Of a DNA stretch of 64,000 nucleotides, positions 28,204 through 39,673 are shown one piece after another (the stretch's first letter is position 1; the number at the start of each line of letters is the position of its first letter). A program made the translations under genes and the position numbers. Source of the DNA: Ridgeia piscesae (Eukaryota > Annelida > Polychaeta > Sabellida > Siboglinidae); the NCBI GenBank assembly GCA_025642075.2, contig JAODUO010000133.1, forward strand, positions 130,001-194,000, written 5' to 3'. Under the pieces are notes generated by a model. The model did not search any database. It saw only the letters and a program-made list of their open reading frames with translations, and was not told the DNA's origin.

Positions 28204-29158
28204 GTACTATAATCTTGTATTGGTAGTGTATTTTGCTTATAATAAACTTATAACTTGAGTTACTAAATTAGTAGGACTGATTGAGTGAACATGTGCCCAC
28301 ATGTTTCACTGCCTGCTGCTCGCCACAAACACTATATACATGTGTAAGCATGCTGTAAGGATGAAGTGTCTATTTATAGTCCATCCGCCATAGTGATAAA
28401 TGGAACATGGGCCGTGTCATGTGCTAGTCAGCCAACCATGAGTCATGACAACTGTGTTGTTGCACCATTCTGGTATAGCACTACTTTTGGACAATTCTTT
28501 CTTTTCCAAGGATCACGCACACAGGTGAGAGTAACTTGATGGTGTACACATAACACCAAATCTTTTTTATTCATTACAGTCTAGAATAGGTGGTACAACA
28601 TTTACACAACAGTGTTAGTGGCATTCTGCAGAGACAGCATAAAGCTACCTATACAGAACATTTTGAGCTTGGCCTTAGCTTAAAAACATTGCTTGTGTAA
28701 ACTTATTACTCTCGTGGCCAAAACGAAACTAACTAAGTATGGTAAGCATGTCACTGTGAGTATATAGGACATGTCCTGTTGACCCAACCATTTAAGAATT
28801 CAACGTAACAAGACATTTCCCTAGATTGCAAATGGTGACAAAAATGAACATCCTCAAGGATTATTTATGAATAAATCAAATAAGGATATTTCCCATGCAA
28901 ACAGGCTGACATATATTACATTTTGAACACATAGTTTTTAATAAGCTAAACGACAGCATAACTTAAAGAGGGATTTAATAAACTACATTGGGTCTCAGTC
29001 ATGTGACAAGTGCCTTGATTAAATACCTCGCAAGAAAATATTATAAAATCATAACATTTCCTTATGCCATCTCCTGTTTTGAAAGTTGACTACCCTACAT
29101 CTGTCCAATATTGTCAACTATTTCTAGGAACCAATGACGTGGTAATTGGGATATCACC

Positions 29159-29215
29159 ATGGCAACAGCAGAGCTGCCCACTGACAGTGACTTTGAAGTC
29201 ACAGAGGGAGACATG
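29159..29215 (+). CDS. TPR-like gene exon 1 (tentative start)
   Basis: ATG with a good context (CACCATGG), 19 codons, ending GACATG|GTCAGT in phase 0. A short upstream frame (ATG ACG TGG TAA) precedes it. Confidence 0.55.
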
Positions 29216-30817
29216 GTCAGTAAACTGATTGCCTCATTACATACACAAATATTATCTGGACTGGCATTTACACTAGCATTTAACATTTCAATGCGATTTC
29301 CTAATCAACCAGAGATCACCATTCCATAGATGGAAAATTACCATTTAATGAAAACAATGAAATAATTGGTAGACGAACATCATCAAGGTATACTAACTAC
29401 ACATAATATATAAATGGTATTGCTTTTCTTACAGTCACAAACTGACTGACAAGCCATCCAGTGCTCATAGTAATTATACTTTATCAAAGAACTCTGCAAA
29501 CTGACAAATATGCCGAATTCATTGTATTGTGACTAAGCTGAGTGTAACTTACTGGTGAGTAACTGAGTGTACAAAGCAGCTGCCATGTCTTGCAGGAAGA
29601 AATCATCCATACTTTGGAGAGGCTGACAGAGATCCAGAAGAAAGCGGCTCAACATAAACAGGACAAGGTCAGTAATCAATCCGTTGATAATTGTTGGTCA
29701 TATTATGTAAAATCAACCAAATGTATATTAAAGCCTCATATTTTTTCCGATTTTAATCATTGTAAAATGGGTGTAATTCAGCATTTTTGCAAAATTTCAC
29801 ATATAAGTTTTCATGTGTATACCTTGTAGATTTATCATTACACACCTGAAAACTTATAATGGTACTGGGTGCAAGTTAGACTTAGTCAAACACTTACCTT
29901 TTGGCAGAAGTGGCCATATAACCAGTGGCCAAAAATTAAGTCACTTATTACCAACATCTATAATTATCTACCATGCAGCCACAATACTGGGGATTATATA
30001 CCAGCTCCAGACACATTATTCGAATGGATAATCAAAGATTACGGTACAAATAGCAGTGTATTATCAAATACAACAACAATACAGTTTAGGCGTCTGTACA
30101 GTTTAAAGGAATAAAGGTGTAAAATGTCACTTGGCTACAAATGGTGGCACCATTTATCAACTACTGGTGATTCAAACATCACAACACAACTTGATAATTA
30201 CGTGTCGTCATCTAGCGAATAACTGCAAACATACCGTCCACAGTCCACACTAAATAAACACATTATAAAAGTTCAAACTCTACTGATCTGGAATGTTAAA
30301 GTTGAAACTTGCAGTCGCTCTCTTTCGATTAAGGGGTTATCAGATAATTTACATTCTACGCATTATCCGAACAAACTACATTATCGTTCATATGTACAAC
30401 AGTAACACAAGCCACAACAGAACTTTAAGACAAACAGGCAACACAGCGCAGCAAGATTGTACGATAGTAAAAAATATAATGCACCCATATCTCTCTTGAT
30501 AGAAAATTATAGTCCAGAGGTTATCCCGCGCCACGATTTAAATTTCGCAATTATTACTACTATTTGGTATAAACCACATAAAAACAAATATCATAATCAT
30601 ATGACGAAATGTATCAAAATAAATGGTAATTACTTGTTACAAGATAAGGAAAAAATAAAACATTACATCAACAACGGAAAGTGGCGCCATCTAGCGCCAC
30701 CTAGTCAGAATGACCAGCTCACACACACACCCGCACCCACGCACGTACACACGCACGCACTCTCTCTCTCTCTCTCTCTCACACACACCCACACACACAC
30801 CCACACACACACACACA

Positions 30818-30879
<62 letters not shown>

Positions 30880-33800
30880 TATTACTCAAGCATTTTGCAG
30901 TGCTCACATTGAGCTAGTGGTGTATCCGACATGGCAGTACCTTTAGTTTTATGACGCAAGTTCTAAAATAAGTAAAATTTTAATGATGGTGTACCAGCTA
31001 AATTTGCAATGCTTATATTAATGTACATTCAGCAGCGCTGAATAAAAGTTAAGCACAGTTTATGATAAAACCAGGAAATTATATCAGCACAATTTACACA
31101 AAAGCAGTAGTGGTTTTGCTTTGCTTGACCACAATTCCAACTTTCAGAAGTCGCTACAGACATCATTGGAGTCTGAATCTAACGTGGGGAAGATTTAACA
31201 AGATTTAACAAGATTGCCACCTAGAGATTCAACTCTAGATGGCAGGTGGACTAGGAAGCCATTTGGCTTATCGAGAGTCCAACCTATCTATCTAAGTATA
31301 CCCCGCCCGTCTTAGGTATATGTCGAGTTTATTTTTAAATATATTAACACTACTATAACACCTATACAATCAGCTGGTAATGTGTTCCATTCGTTTACTG
31401 TTCTTTGTGAAAATGAAAATTTTCTAATATCTAGTCTACACTGCTTCTTTGCTAGATGGTGGAGTATGACTGGCTGAGTGGAACACCATTGTCACACCTG
31501 TCCTTCGTCTTGCGTCACCTCATACCACTGAGACATGTGCCCCCAGTGCCAGTGCCTGACCACCCAGTGTTGAAGATGCCGACAGCTACAAAGCATCTGA
31601 TACCTCAAGATCTGCGGCAGATGGTGGCAAGAATGAACCAAGACAACAACTCCGATGATGACCTGACATCTGAATGCCAGGAAGATGGTCTAATGAAGTT
31701 GTTACTACAGAAGAACCAGACGCACCTTCTGGAAGACTCCGAGCTTTCAGAACTACACAAATCGCTAGAACTGCACAAAATGCCAAAGCAGGAGAAAACA
31801 CCTCGACTGGATTTGACAGAGACGGAAAAGTGCAGTCCAGACTATGTGATGTTCTACGAAAGGATCTCCCCCAGCCCAAGTCCAGATCTGTCTGAATGTG
31901 CATTTGGTAGTCTACAGAACAAAGAGTCTGATGACTGCAGACAGCACTTTTATGACAATGTCGTCTGCAACAAGGAAGATGACAAGGACGATGATGGTCA
32001 ACCTGCAAGAGAAAACAGTCATCAGCCGAGTAGTAAAAGCACGGATGAAACAGATGAAAGCAATAGTTGGAGAGCAGAAGAAATTATCGGCATGATGTGG
32101 CAGAGAACGTTAATGTTCTTTAACAATGATCAGCCCATTGTTGAATACCCAAGTGGCAGCAAATGGGAAGGTCTCAACCTGCCACCATTCTTCCCCCTCA
32201 GGACCCTGCAAACACTGAAGTCTCGTTTAGACATTACGTCTGCTGATATCGACATCATCAGTGTGATTGACCAGAAAAGGGTTGGATACGAAGATGAGAC
32301 TGACACCGAGCAACTGTACTATGTCATACAAACTGAAGGTTGCCATCCTGGATATTTGCAGTTAACAATGACGCCGCAAGCGATGCGGTCACTACTTGAC
32401 GACAATGGCGATGATTTCATTGACCGAGATGCAGACTACCTATTGAGTGCCAAAGCATTGACACAACAGCTTCAGGAACTGCTGAACGAAATTATTGCAG
32501 GCCCAAGATTAAGCAGTGCTTCCGTAATAAGTAAAGGACCATCCTTGAAAATAGAGGTAGACTTGACGAAGGACACACAGTCGCTTGTGGATCAGATATT
32601 AGAGATCGACCAAGTGCTGGCCTTTCCCTGTGTGTCATGGCCCCGTGAGGCCAAGGCATGGGTGACGAGGAGTCGCCGCAGCGGCTGGCCGTCCAGCAGC
32701 CTCATCGGTGAGATCACAGCTGACGGATGTCTCGTGGTGCCAGTTCGGTATGAAGACAGTCCGGACGAGGAGACAAAGTGGCGCTTCTCTTTCTCCTGGG
32801 CCGAGTCAAAGCTCGCCTTGTCACTGAGTGACACACAGCGCCAGACTTATCTGCTGTTCAAATGTCTGCTACAACACAGCCTGTCACTGCCAAAGGTGCT
32901 CAAGTCGTACCATCTGAAGAACATCCTGTTCTGGGCATGTGAAGACATCCCTGCTATACAGTGGACACGTGACAATCTCGCGACAACCTACCTGTGTCTA
33001 ATTGACCGTCTTCTGCACTGTCTTGCTGGCCGCAGACTTCCGCATTATTTCATCCCAGAGAACAACCTCTTCGACACCGTTCCAGATGATTTCATCACAG
33101 ACATCATGGCGAAGGTGAGCAACGTCCGACACAACCCAATAAGACATGTCTTTGACTTCCAGAGACACTACAGTTTCCTGTTCGACTCATGCATACTGAC
33201 ACGTGAGGTGATATATGACCCACTTGTGAAGAATCTGGAGGTACCCGCTCATGAGAATGACGTCATGAAAGTGCAAGAAGCACAGTTTGTGTCACTTCTC
33301 CAAATGGTTAAAATTCACCTGGATAGAAATCACCACCTGCAGGGAAATCACAAGAAAGAAGCTTTCTCTATTTTGAAAGATGAATGTGACCTGCTGAAGT
33401 TCAGTCTGTTGTTTGATGACAGAGCAATGGAGAGGTTGGGCTCACTGGCAAAAACGGTTGAGCCAGATTATGGTATCAAACTCTATGAGTATCTTGTAGA
33501 TCTGTGTGATGGAGTAACAGCCAAGGCAATGGTGCTATCCAACCTGGCTTGCTTCTGCCATGCTGCATCGAACAATGACAAAACCACAAGAGACCAACAA
33601 GAGGCGATGAGGTCAAAAGCTGAGGAAACCTTCCAGCAGACGATGCGATCCCTGCCGCTTTCCACTGCTCTGTGCGTCGAGTACGCCAACTTCCTTTGTC
33701 GCACGCGTCAATGGTCAATGGCAACAGAGGTCTTGGAGGAAGTCACTCAGAAGGAAGAAGTTAATCCAAACGAGAGAAACTCTTATAGTCGACACGACGC

Positions 33801-34137
33801 ATGCACTCTGGATGAAAACATCCGGGCTGAGGTAATCAGTGAAGGCAAATTTGAAGTGCTTTCGGCCATCTATGCATACTACCTGCTGGTGACGTGTTAC
33901 CTGGCTACACGGAACAAGGCTGCTGCAGAGAAACGTACCGAGCACATGTTTGCAATGTGCTTTATTATGCCGAGTGCCCGAGGATATTCCTTGCTTGGCT
34001 ATGCCTTTCTGATGCTTGGGAACTTCACAGAAGCAGCGTGTGCCTTTGAACACGCCATTCGTCTGAATCCAGACTACAAATATGCACAAAAGAACCTCAC
34101 AGTTTGCCATGTGAAATCAGGATGCACGTCAACATGA
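29159..34137 (+). CDS. TPR-like protein of unknown function, three exons
   Basis: Exons 29159-29215, 29596-29667 and 31456-34137 are all phase 0 and give 936 residues. The first two exons encode MATAELPTDSDFEVTEGDM and a charged helix (EEIIHTLERLTEIQKKAAQ). The last exon is a single open frame of 893 codons. It has an acidic, low-complexity segment (about residues 60-250), a central globular part rich in L and W, and a C-terminal helical-repeat region whose last 110 residues look like tetratricopeptide repeats (YSLLGYAFLMLGNFTEAA; FEHAIRLNPDYKYAQKNL). I do not recognise the family. A soluble scaffold is an inference from TPR-like repeats and absence of signal peptide or membrane helix. The start at 29159 is tentative: an upstream ATG opens a three-codon frame, and translation could instead start at 31456. 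The acceptor of the last exon lies at the edge of a LINE fragment. Confidence 0.72.
29596..29667 (+). CDS. TPR-like gene exon 2
   Basis: The acceptor TGTCTTGCAG opens 24 codons of a charged, coiled-coil-like helix; the donor is ACAAG|GTCAGT. Phase 0 on both sides. Confidence 0.6.
29668..31190. other. TPR-like gene intron 2, left part
   Basis: Intron with no internal exon recognised. It carries a (TC)n/(CA)n microsatellite at 30720-30875. Confidence 0.6.
30720..30875 (+). repeat. Compound (CA)n/(TC)n microsatellite
   Basis: Imperfect CA, a TC block at 30761-30780, then CA with CCA interruptions. Confidence 0.97.
31191..31454 (-). mobile_element. CR1/L2-like LINE 3' fragment, antisense, ending at an exon
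   Basis: The complement matches the LINE tails at 20.7, 40.7 and 44.1 kb: AAGAAGCAGTGTAGACTAG, GATAGATAGGTTGGACTCTC, CTGCCATCTAGAGTTGAATC and the terminal ATCTTGTTAA repeats. It is 5'-truncated. Its truncated end (...CTTTGCTA on the plus strand) stops one base before the ATG at 31456. Confidence 0.88.
31456..34137 (+). CDS. TPR-like gene large last exon
   Basis: The acceptor TGCTTCTTTGCTAG is followed immediately by ATG GTG GAG and 893 open codons of coding-like composition, ending TGA at 34135-34137. If translation starts here, the upstream exons would be 5' UTR. Confidence 0.88.
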   Translation: MVEYDWLSGTPLSHLSFVLRHLIPLRHVPPVPVPDHPVLKMPTATKHLIPQDLRQMVARMNQDNNSDDDLTSECQEDGLMKLLLQKNQTHLLEDSELSELHKSLELHKMPKQEKTPRLDLTETEKCSPDYVMFYERISPSPSPDLSECAFGSLQNKESDDCRQHFYDNVVCNKEDDKDDDGQPARENSHQPSSKSTDETDESNSWRAEEIIGMMWQRTLMFFNNDQPIVEYPSGSKWEGLNLPPFFPLRTLQTLKSRLDITSADIDIISVIDQKRVGYEDETDTEQLYYVIQTEGCHPGYLQLTMTPQAMRSLLDDNGDDFIDRDADYLLSAKALTQQLQELLNEIIAGPRLSSASVISKGPSLKIEVDLTKDTQSLVDQILEIDQVLAFPCVSWPREAKAWVTRSRRSGWPSSSLIGEITADGCLVVPVRYEDSPDEETKWRFSFSWAESKLALSLSDTQRQTYLLFKCLLQHSLSLPKVLKSYHLKNILFWACEDIPAIQWTRDNLATTYLCLIDRLLHCLAGRRLPHYFIPENNLFDTVPDDFITDIMAKVSNVRHNPIRHVFDFQRHYSFLFDSCILTREVIYDPLVKNLEVPAHENDVMKVQEAQFVSLLQMVKIHLDRNHHLQGNHKKEAFSILKDECDLLKFSLLFDDRAMERLGSLAKTVEPDYGIKLYEYLVDLCDGVTAKAMVLSNLACFCHAASNNDKTTRDQQEAMRSKAEETFQQTMRSLPLSTALCVEYANFLCRTRQWSMATEVLEEVTQKEEVNPNERNSYSRHDACTLDENIRAEVISEGKFEVLSAIYAYYLLVTCYLATRNKAAAEKRTEHMFAMCFIMPSARGYSLLGYAFLMLGNFTEAACAFEHAIRLNPDYKYAQKNLTVCHVKSGCTST

Positions 34138-35025
34138 GTCTACGCAACGCAGAACAATTGCAGCAATATATCAGTAAAAGGATGAAAATGTTTCATCCAA
34201 CTGACTGACATACTTGTGGCAGAAACTATGTATCTCTATACATTATTGTTACTGTTAAGTGGCAATGATTGGACGCCTGTGGACAATATAACCACTATGA
34301 AGATTATAATAATACCAAATGGTGACATGAACGATTTGATTTGTTAGCGTTTTGTATGGGCTTAAATGCAGATGTGCATAGTGTGTTACTATTTGTGTAC
34401 ACGTGCACAACTTTACATCACCATTGGTCCACGAGAAAATACGCCACCACACCGCTGCATGTCCGTCAGTTCTCACGGTCGGTCCGCTCCAAACAGACCG
34501 TGACCAACGGGTCACAGCCACGTCAGGAGTCGCGGCATATAACCATGTTTCTGTGAAACACAGCATTAGGCATCTTCTATTTTTCCGTTTGTAAGTCATT
34601 ATGAGAATATGTGTATGAATTGTGCGTTTTATGATTCAAGCATGACATTAGGCACAAACGTAGAGCATATATAAATACAAACATATTTGGATATAGGGCC
34701 ATCTCAAATTTCGCCTTGGAAGGTGTAGGCGGCCATTTTTCATGATGGTCGTCATATGGCTGTGTTCTCATGTCATGCGTCAAGTAAATCAGTCGTGTTG
34801 GTATTTCTACATAAGTTTTCGGAGACAAATTATTTTAATAGATTACTTTTGACCTTCTCCTACATTCACATCCGCCATGTTTAAGGATGACGGCCGCCAA
34901 GACTAAAAATCCTATATCGCATGACCTACGCCACCTAGAGCACCAATTGTTGTCTCAAAACATAGGTATGTGGATACCCGATTTCATTGATTTGAAATAT
35001 ATTGCATTTGACCTTTACCGACTGT
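34138..35025. other. Intergenic, no gene seen
   Basis: 3' flank of the TPR-like gene and flank of the gypsy element. Short open frames only. Confidence 0.6.
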
Positions 35026-35201
35026 AATGTTGCGTGCGAGCGTAGTTATACTATGTTTTAGACCGAAGAACGAGAGAGACATGCGTAGCGTTTCATCTAA
35101 TTTATTCAACCCTAAATCTAGGTCATAGCTACCCGGATGTGTATAGCATTGTCTTTAATGCAGCAAAGCCTTGATGGCATTTGTGCTATTACTACATCTC
35201 C
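35026..35201 (-). repeat. 3' LTR of the gypsy element, about 176 bp
   Basis: On the minus strand a purine run (AAAAGGGAGA) is followed by TGTAGTAATAGC and the sequence ends AACATTACA, giving TG...CA termini that are partial inverted repeats. AATAAA is present inside (GGTTGAATAAATT). Confidence 0.7.
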
Positions 35202-35299
35202 CTTTTCGAGATAGGCGAGATGATCTAGGGCTAGATTACTATGGGGTAGAGGTTCCAAGCACATAACCCCAGAATACTGTCTTTACAACAGTATGTGTA

Positions 35300-36110
35300 C
35301 TACAAGTCAAGGCGACTTGGAGGATTTACCAGGCGTCCCGATATTGTGCGTGTCACGCCAGGAGACTGTCGTGTTGTCGGTCGTGGTGATGATGGTGGTG
35401 TAGTGCTTTGGCTTGGGGATGTCGGAAGATCTTCTGCCTCATCAGGAGTGGTCGATGTAGTAGTCGGGTCGTCGCGTTGAATCTGCTGACGAGTCTCCGT
35501 TGTGACCAGTGCAGATCGGTTTCGTCTTATCACCCCTTTCGGCGTCTGTACGAGATACGATCGTGGCTGTGGCGCTCGCTCTACCACTGAGCCGTAGCGA
35601 TCTTGGTCCCGGACCCATACGTTGTCTCCTGGCTGAACGGTGTGAGATCTCTCGCTCTGTGTCGGCTGTTGAACTACTGTTGCAATTTTGCTCTTTGTAC
35701 AACTTCTCTCGCCTTTGCATAATGAAGTTACCCCTAGCAGGAGAGTACTTGGGATGACTGGCAGTCGTGTTCGCATGCGGCGTTCCATCAGTAGTTGAGA
35801 TGGGCTCAGTCCGTTGAGTAACGGTGTCGTGCGCTGCGTGAGGAGAGCGAGGTGAGGATCTTCGTTCTTTCTCAGAATCTCCTTCAGAATTATCACTGCT
35901 CGTTCCGCTTCACCGTTAGCCTGTGGAAACCTCGGGGAACTTGTTGTGTGCGTAAAGCCGTACGACTGGGCAAACTGTGAACGACTCGGCACTGAATTGT
36001 GGACCGTTGTCTGTCAAAATGAGGTCTGGAATCCCGTGTGTTGCAAACACTTCTTTCAGCACTTCAATGGTGTGCTCGGATGTCAAACTGGTCAGCTTGC
36101 GGTACTCCAC
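35300..36110 (-). pseudogene. gypsy integrase remnant, frameshifted
   Basis: The core segment with LILTDNGPQFSAESF (36110-35980) and the following part with SPRFPQANGEAERAV (35992-35300) are in different frames, so one indel lies near 35980. The second catalytic Asp and the last Glu are visible; the first Asp lies near the deletion scar. The C-terminal chromatin-facing tail is Ser/Thr/Pro-rich. Confidence 0.85.
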
Positions 36111-36119
36111 CCATCTGGA

Positions 36120-37400
36120 TTAGTAGTCATCAACGACTAGGTACACTTTCCCATGGAGTTCAAAGAGATCTACTCCGACTCTCTCCCACGGACGAGAGGG
36201 GAAGGAAGCTGACATTAAAGTCTCCTTCTCGCAAGCCCAAGTTGCTGCGAGAGCTTCTTTCTCTGTGACAGCATAGCGTTTCTCGGTGTCTGTGAGCGAT
36301 CGGGATGCATAGCAGACTGGGCGACGTCTGCCATCATCTTGGATTTGCAGTAGCACTGCGCCGATCCCCTCAGAAGATGCGTCTGCTGCGATCACTGTTG
36401 GGCGATCAGGGTCGTAATGTGCAAGTATCTCGGGTGATACAAGCATGTCTTTCACTTGCTGAAAGGCAGTTTCTTGTGATGCTTCCCATAACCATGCAGT
36501 GTTTTTGAATTGTAACTGGCGTAACGGTTTGTTGATCTCAGCCAGTCGAGGGATGAATTTTCCCATTTGATTCACCATGCCCATGAAACGTTGAAGTTCT
36601 GCGACATTGGTGGGTGCTGGGAAGTGCGCGATCGCTGCCGTCTTGTTGCTGTCTGCATGTATTCCTGATGCGTCAATGATTTGTCCCAAGAATTTGATAG
36701 AGGTCTTGGAGAACTCACACTTGTTATTCCGGGTAAGTCCAGCTGTTTGCAGGCGTTGTAGGACTGTTCTCACTCTTGCGTCGTGTTGTATCTGGTCTGT
36801 GCCATGAACCAGAATGTCGTCCATGTGACAAACAACTCTCTCCAAGCCTTCCAGTATCTGTGACATGTGACGTTGGAAGATCTCAGGAGCGGAACTGATG
36901 CCGAATGGTAGGCGGTTGAAGGCAAACCTACCAAAGGGAGTGATGAAGGTGGTCAGTAGCTTGGATTCCTCGCAAAGAGGCAATTGCCAGAAGCTGCTGT
37001 TTGCGTCCAACTTGGTGAAGATCATACTCTTCCCGAGTTTTGCTAGACTTTTGTCCACTGACATCATGGGGTGTATCTCTCGACGCACAGCTTGGTTGAG
37101 CTTTGTGAGATCGACGCAAATCCTCACTCGACCGTCTGGCTTGAGAACAGGCACCATACCGGAGCACCATTCAGTTGGCACTGTAACTGGCCTAATCAGT
37201 CCTTGTTTCAGCATAGAATCAAGCTCCTTCTTAACCTTCTGAAGCAAGAGGTGGGGATCGATGCGAACTTTTCTTGCTGTAGTATGACATAACGGTATGG
37301 CCCCAGGCTGGAGTGTGATGCGGTAGTCTGTATTCAGTTTGCCAAGTCCCGAGAATAGCTTTGGGAACTCAGCACCGAAATATGGCGTCGCAAGGGATCT
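36120..37400 (-). pseudogene. gypsy reverse transcriptase and partial RNase H, deletion-fused to integrase
   Basis: Clear reverse transcriptase: GRVRICVDLTKLNQAV, FNRLPFGISSAPEIFQ and CHMDDILVHG (a variant YxDD box with H in place of Y). RNase H starts (VIAADASSEGIGAVL) but stops after TEKEALAATWACE and is joined directly to integrase-like VGVDLFELHGKVYLVVDDY, so the rest of RNase H and the zinc-binding integrase domain have been deleted near 36225. Confidence 0.9.
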
Positions 37401-37426
37401 ACTGTAAAGATGTAAAATTGTAGTAA

Positions 37427-38027
37427 AGGTGTAACATTATAATATAGTGGTACAGTGGCAGAGGCTCCCAAAGGGCTAGAGCGGCCGCTGTTACATTGTG
37501 TTTACGGTAGCCTTCCTGGTAGGGAAGCTATGAGGACGTGGGAATAGCGTGTCATCTGTCGGGCCACGTGGGGGTAGTGCGTCATCTGTCGGGCCAGACT
37601 TTAAAAGCCGGCCTGCGGCTGAGCCATGCAGATGGACAGCGGATGTGGACAGCGACCGGTCACTTAATTGTGCCGGCGTTGTCGCGAAGGAGAGCTTGTA
37701 GGGGAGAACCACTAGGTATGTTGGTTATATCACACATGTTGTGAATGTAACTAGTTTGACTGATGTTATTGTTATTAGGTGTACTTGTATTAGAATTTTC
37801 AAACGGTGTGTTTGATATATCATGCGTTTCTGACGTATTTGTAAACGGTGTGTTTGATATATCATGCGTTTTATAACTATTCCTTATAATAGTGTATGTA
37901 GATGAATGATGTTGAGAAGGAGAGAACTGAAATACTATGCGTTCGTGTACTATACGTCAATATATACGTCAATATAATTATATGGTTCGGTCACTCTATG
38001 TAACATTAGTTTTATTGATTGTTACAC
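37427..38027 (+). mobile_element. Probable solo LTR inserted in the gypsy pol region
   Basis: A 600-bp block bounded by GGTGTAACA and TGTTACACC separates protease from reverse transcriptase. It contains a TATA-like ACTTTAAAAGCC near 37600 and a 40-bp direct duplication (AACGGTGTGTTTGATATATC at 37802 and 37844). No clear target-site duplication was found, so a DNA transposon or deletion scar remains possible. Confidence 0.5.
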
Positions 38028-38123
38028 CACGTATAGGTGTCAATTATACCAATAAACAGTCTCACATCGTCAGTGTGTTGAGTCTGGCGTTCAACATCAC
38101 GATCCTTTACACTACTACCGCTG

Positions 38124-38512
38124 ATCTCGTCAACACGTGATATTATCTTCAGGGATACACATGCACCCTTGCTCAGGAGGGATGTTGGTTGGTTTCTGAG
38201 AACATACACCGTGTCCACGATTTCCCTGTTTTGGTAACGCATGGTTACTTTCAAGGCTCCGATCACTGGAAGTGGTATACCGCCCGGTCCCCTGAGCTTG
38301 ATTGGCTGTCTGTCGAGTTGACAGTTGTTCAGCCATGGTGTCTGATCGCTCAGTACTGACACGCCCGCGCCAGTGTCTAATTTGAAGCGAGTTGGATGTC
38401 CATTCACTGTAATGTCAGCCGTCCAGTAGTTTCCTTGGTCGTCGATTTCACTCAAGAAAACATCGCCGACGCTGTGCGACTTGCCACGTGCGACTTGCCA
38501 CGTGACTATCAA
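38124..38512 (-). pseudogene. gypsy aspartic protease remnant
   Basis: Contains FKLDTGAGVSVLS (the DTG/DSG active-site motif), LRGPGGIPLPVIG and VYVLRNQPTSLLSKGACV, typical of the retroviral-type protease of Ty3/gypsy elements. It is followed by the inserted LTR-like block. Confidence 0.85.
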
Positions 38513-39546
38513 GGGCCGTTCGTATCACTGAAACGTACGGTGCATCGAGCACGACCTAGAAACCACAGTGCATCGACCCTAATTGGTCAATAGGGCCTGC
38601 AAGTGGGTCACGATACATGGCGTGACTCCGCGCGACTGGAGCTTATTGGGGACTAAGCGAGACTAATTGGGGACTGGACACAAGAATAATATTCTAACGA
38701 TGGATGACAGTTATAGCTTCCGACTGATGAATACTAGGAAAATCAGTTCATAAATATATTCTGTTATACGTTTCTTATCTTAAATGTCCGATTTAATATT
38801 GAGTTTATCACACTATCATAGACACACAGCGATTTACGTTGTGCAGATAATAGACACGATGTTAGACCTATGTGTCTTTTACGGAATTTGCGTTTTACAT
38901 TGCTTGTGGTTGTGGTTTCGATAAGCACTTATAACTGACAAGTTGTCTAAATGCACATAATCATAACACATGTATACGTTTGGCCCAAACAGGTTGTACT
39001 GCGCGAAAACTGGCACTCTTCATTAATTATTAGTCAAGATCGCCAAACACAAGTCCTTGCCGCTATTGCCATGGCAACCACCATAATAATCGATTAAAAT
39101 TCATGATGTCCGTGACCATTGTCACCGGCAAAGTGTTCCACTGCTTCTGCTTGTAATAATCCTTCGGACAATATAACTGAAATACGCTATTTCGGAACAG
39201 TTCGATTATTACGACCAAAACAAAACAAAGTCCTATACGTTAACATGGAGTATATGGACCTCCTGCCCCCAACTGCCCCAGCCTCGTTTTCGCGCGCGAG
39301 ACTTGCACCGCAAAACTAGGTTACATACACCGACCTTTGACACGGCAGCGCGTTCCACGCAACCGAAAACTGGGTTACATGCACCGACCTTTGACACGGC
39401 CACCAAACGCGCTCCTATCTGGGGCATGACCACGACCGAGTAAGTTCGTCTGACACATTTTGGGAGTCCACAACTAGAGTAGATCGAGTTTCAATCCAGG
39501 TTCAGCGTTGAAGCAGAGACTATGTTTGCGTGGCCTAGGCATATCA
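38513..39546. other. Flank of gypsy element, no gene seen
   Basis: A segment with two AAACTGGGTTACATGCACCG-like blocks (39316 and 39368) repeated 52 bp apart. No gag-like frame was recognised. Confidence 0.5.
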
Positions 39547-39562
39547 TTTACCCTTATATGTA

Positions 39563-39673
<111 letters not shown>

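Larger units (their letters stand above)
26032..29158. other. Divergent intergenic region with many simple repeats
   Basis: It separates the minus-strand rBAT-like gene from the plus-strand TPR-like gene, so both promoters should lie here. CpG-bearing sequence sits at 26040-26110. It contains (GT)n at 26836-26900, an (AGCCC)n pentamer at 26997-27041, (CA)n at 27702-27778, a 24-bp array at 27820-28025 and (AT)n at 28149-28200. No gene was supported. Confidence 0.6.
35026..38512 (-). mobile_element. Decayed Ty3/gypsy (Mag-like) retrotransposon
   Basis: On the minus strand the order is protease, reverse transcriptase/RNase H, integrase, polypurine tract, LTR, which is the Ty3/gypsy order. gag and the 5' LTR were not found. 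The element has an internal deletion joining RNase H to the integrase core, a frameshift in integrase and an inserted LTR-like sequence. The very short LTR and integrase C-terminal style suggest a Mag-like lineage (inference). Confidence 0.88.

Noticed and set aside
34255..34599. 114-codon minus-strand frame after the TPR-like gene
   Set aside because: Low coding character and no homology recognised; lies in 3' flank.
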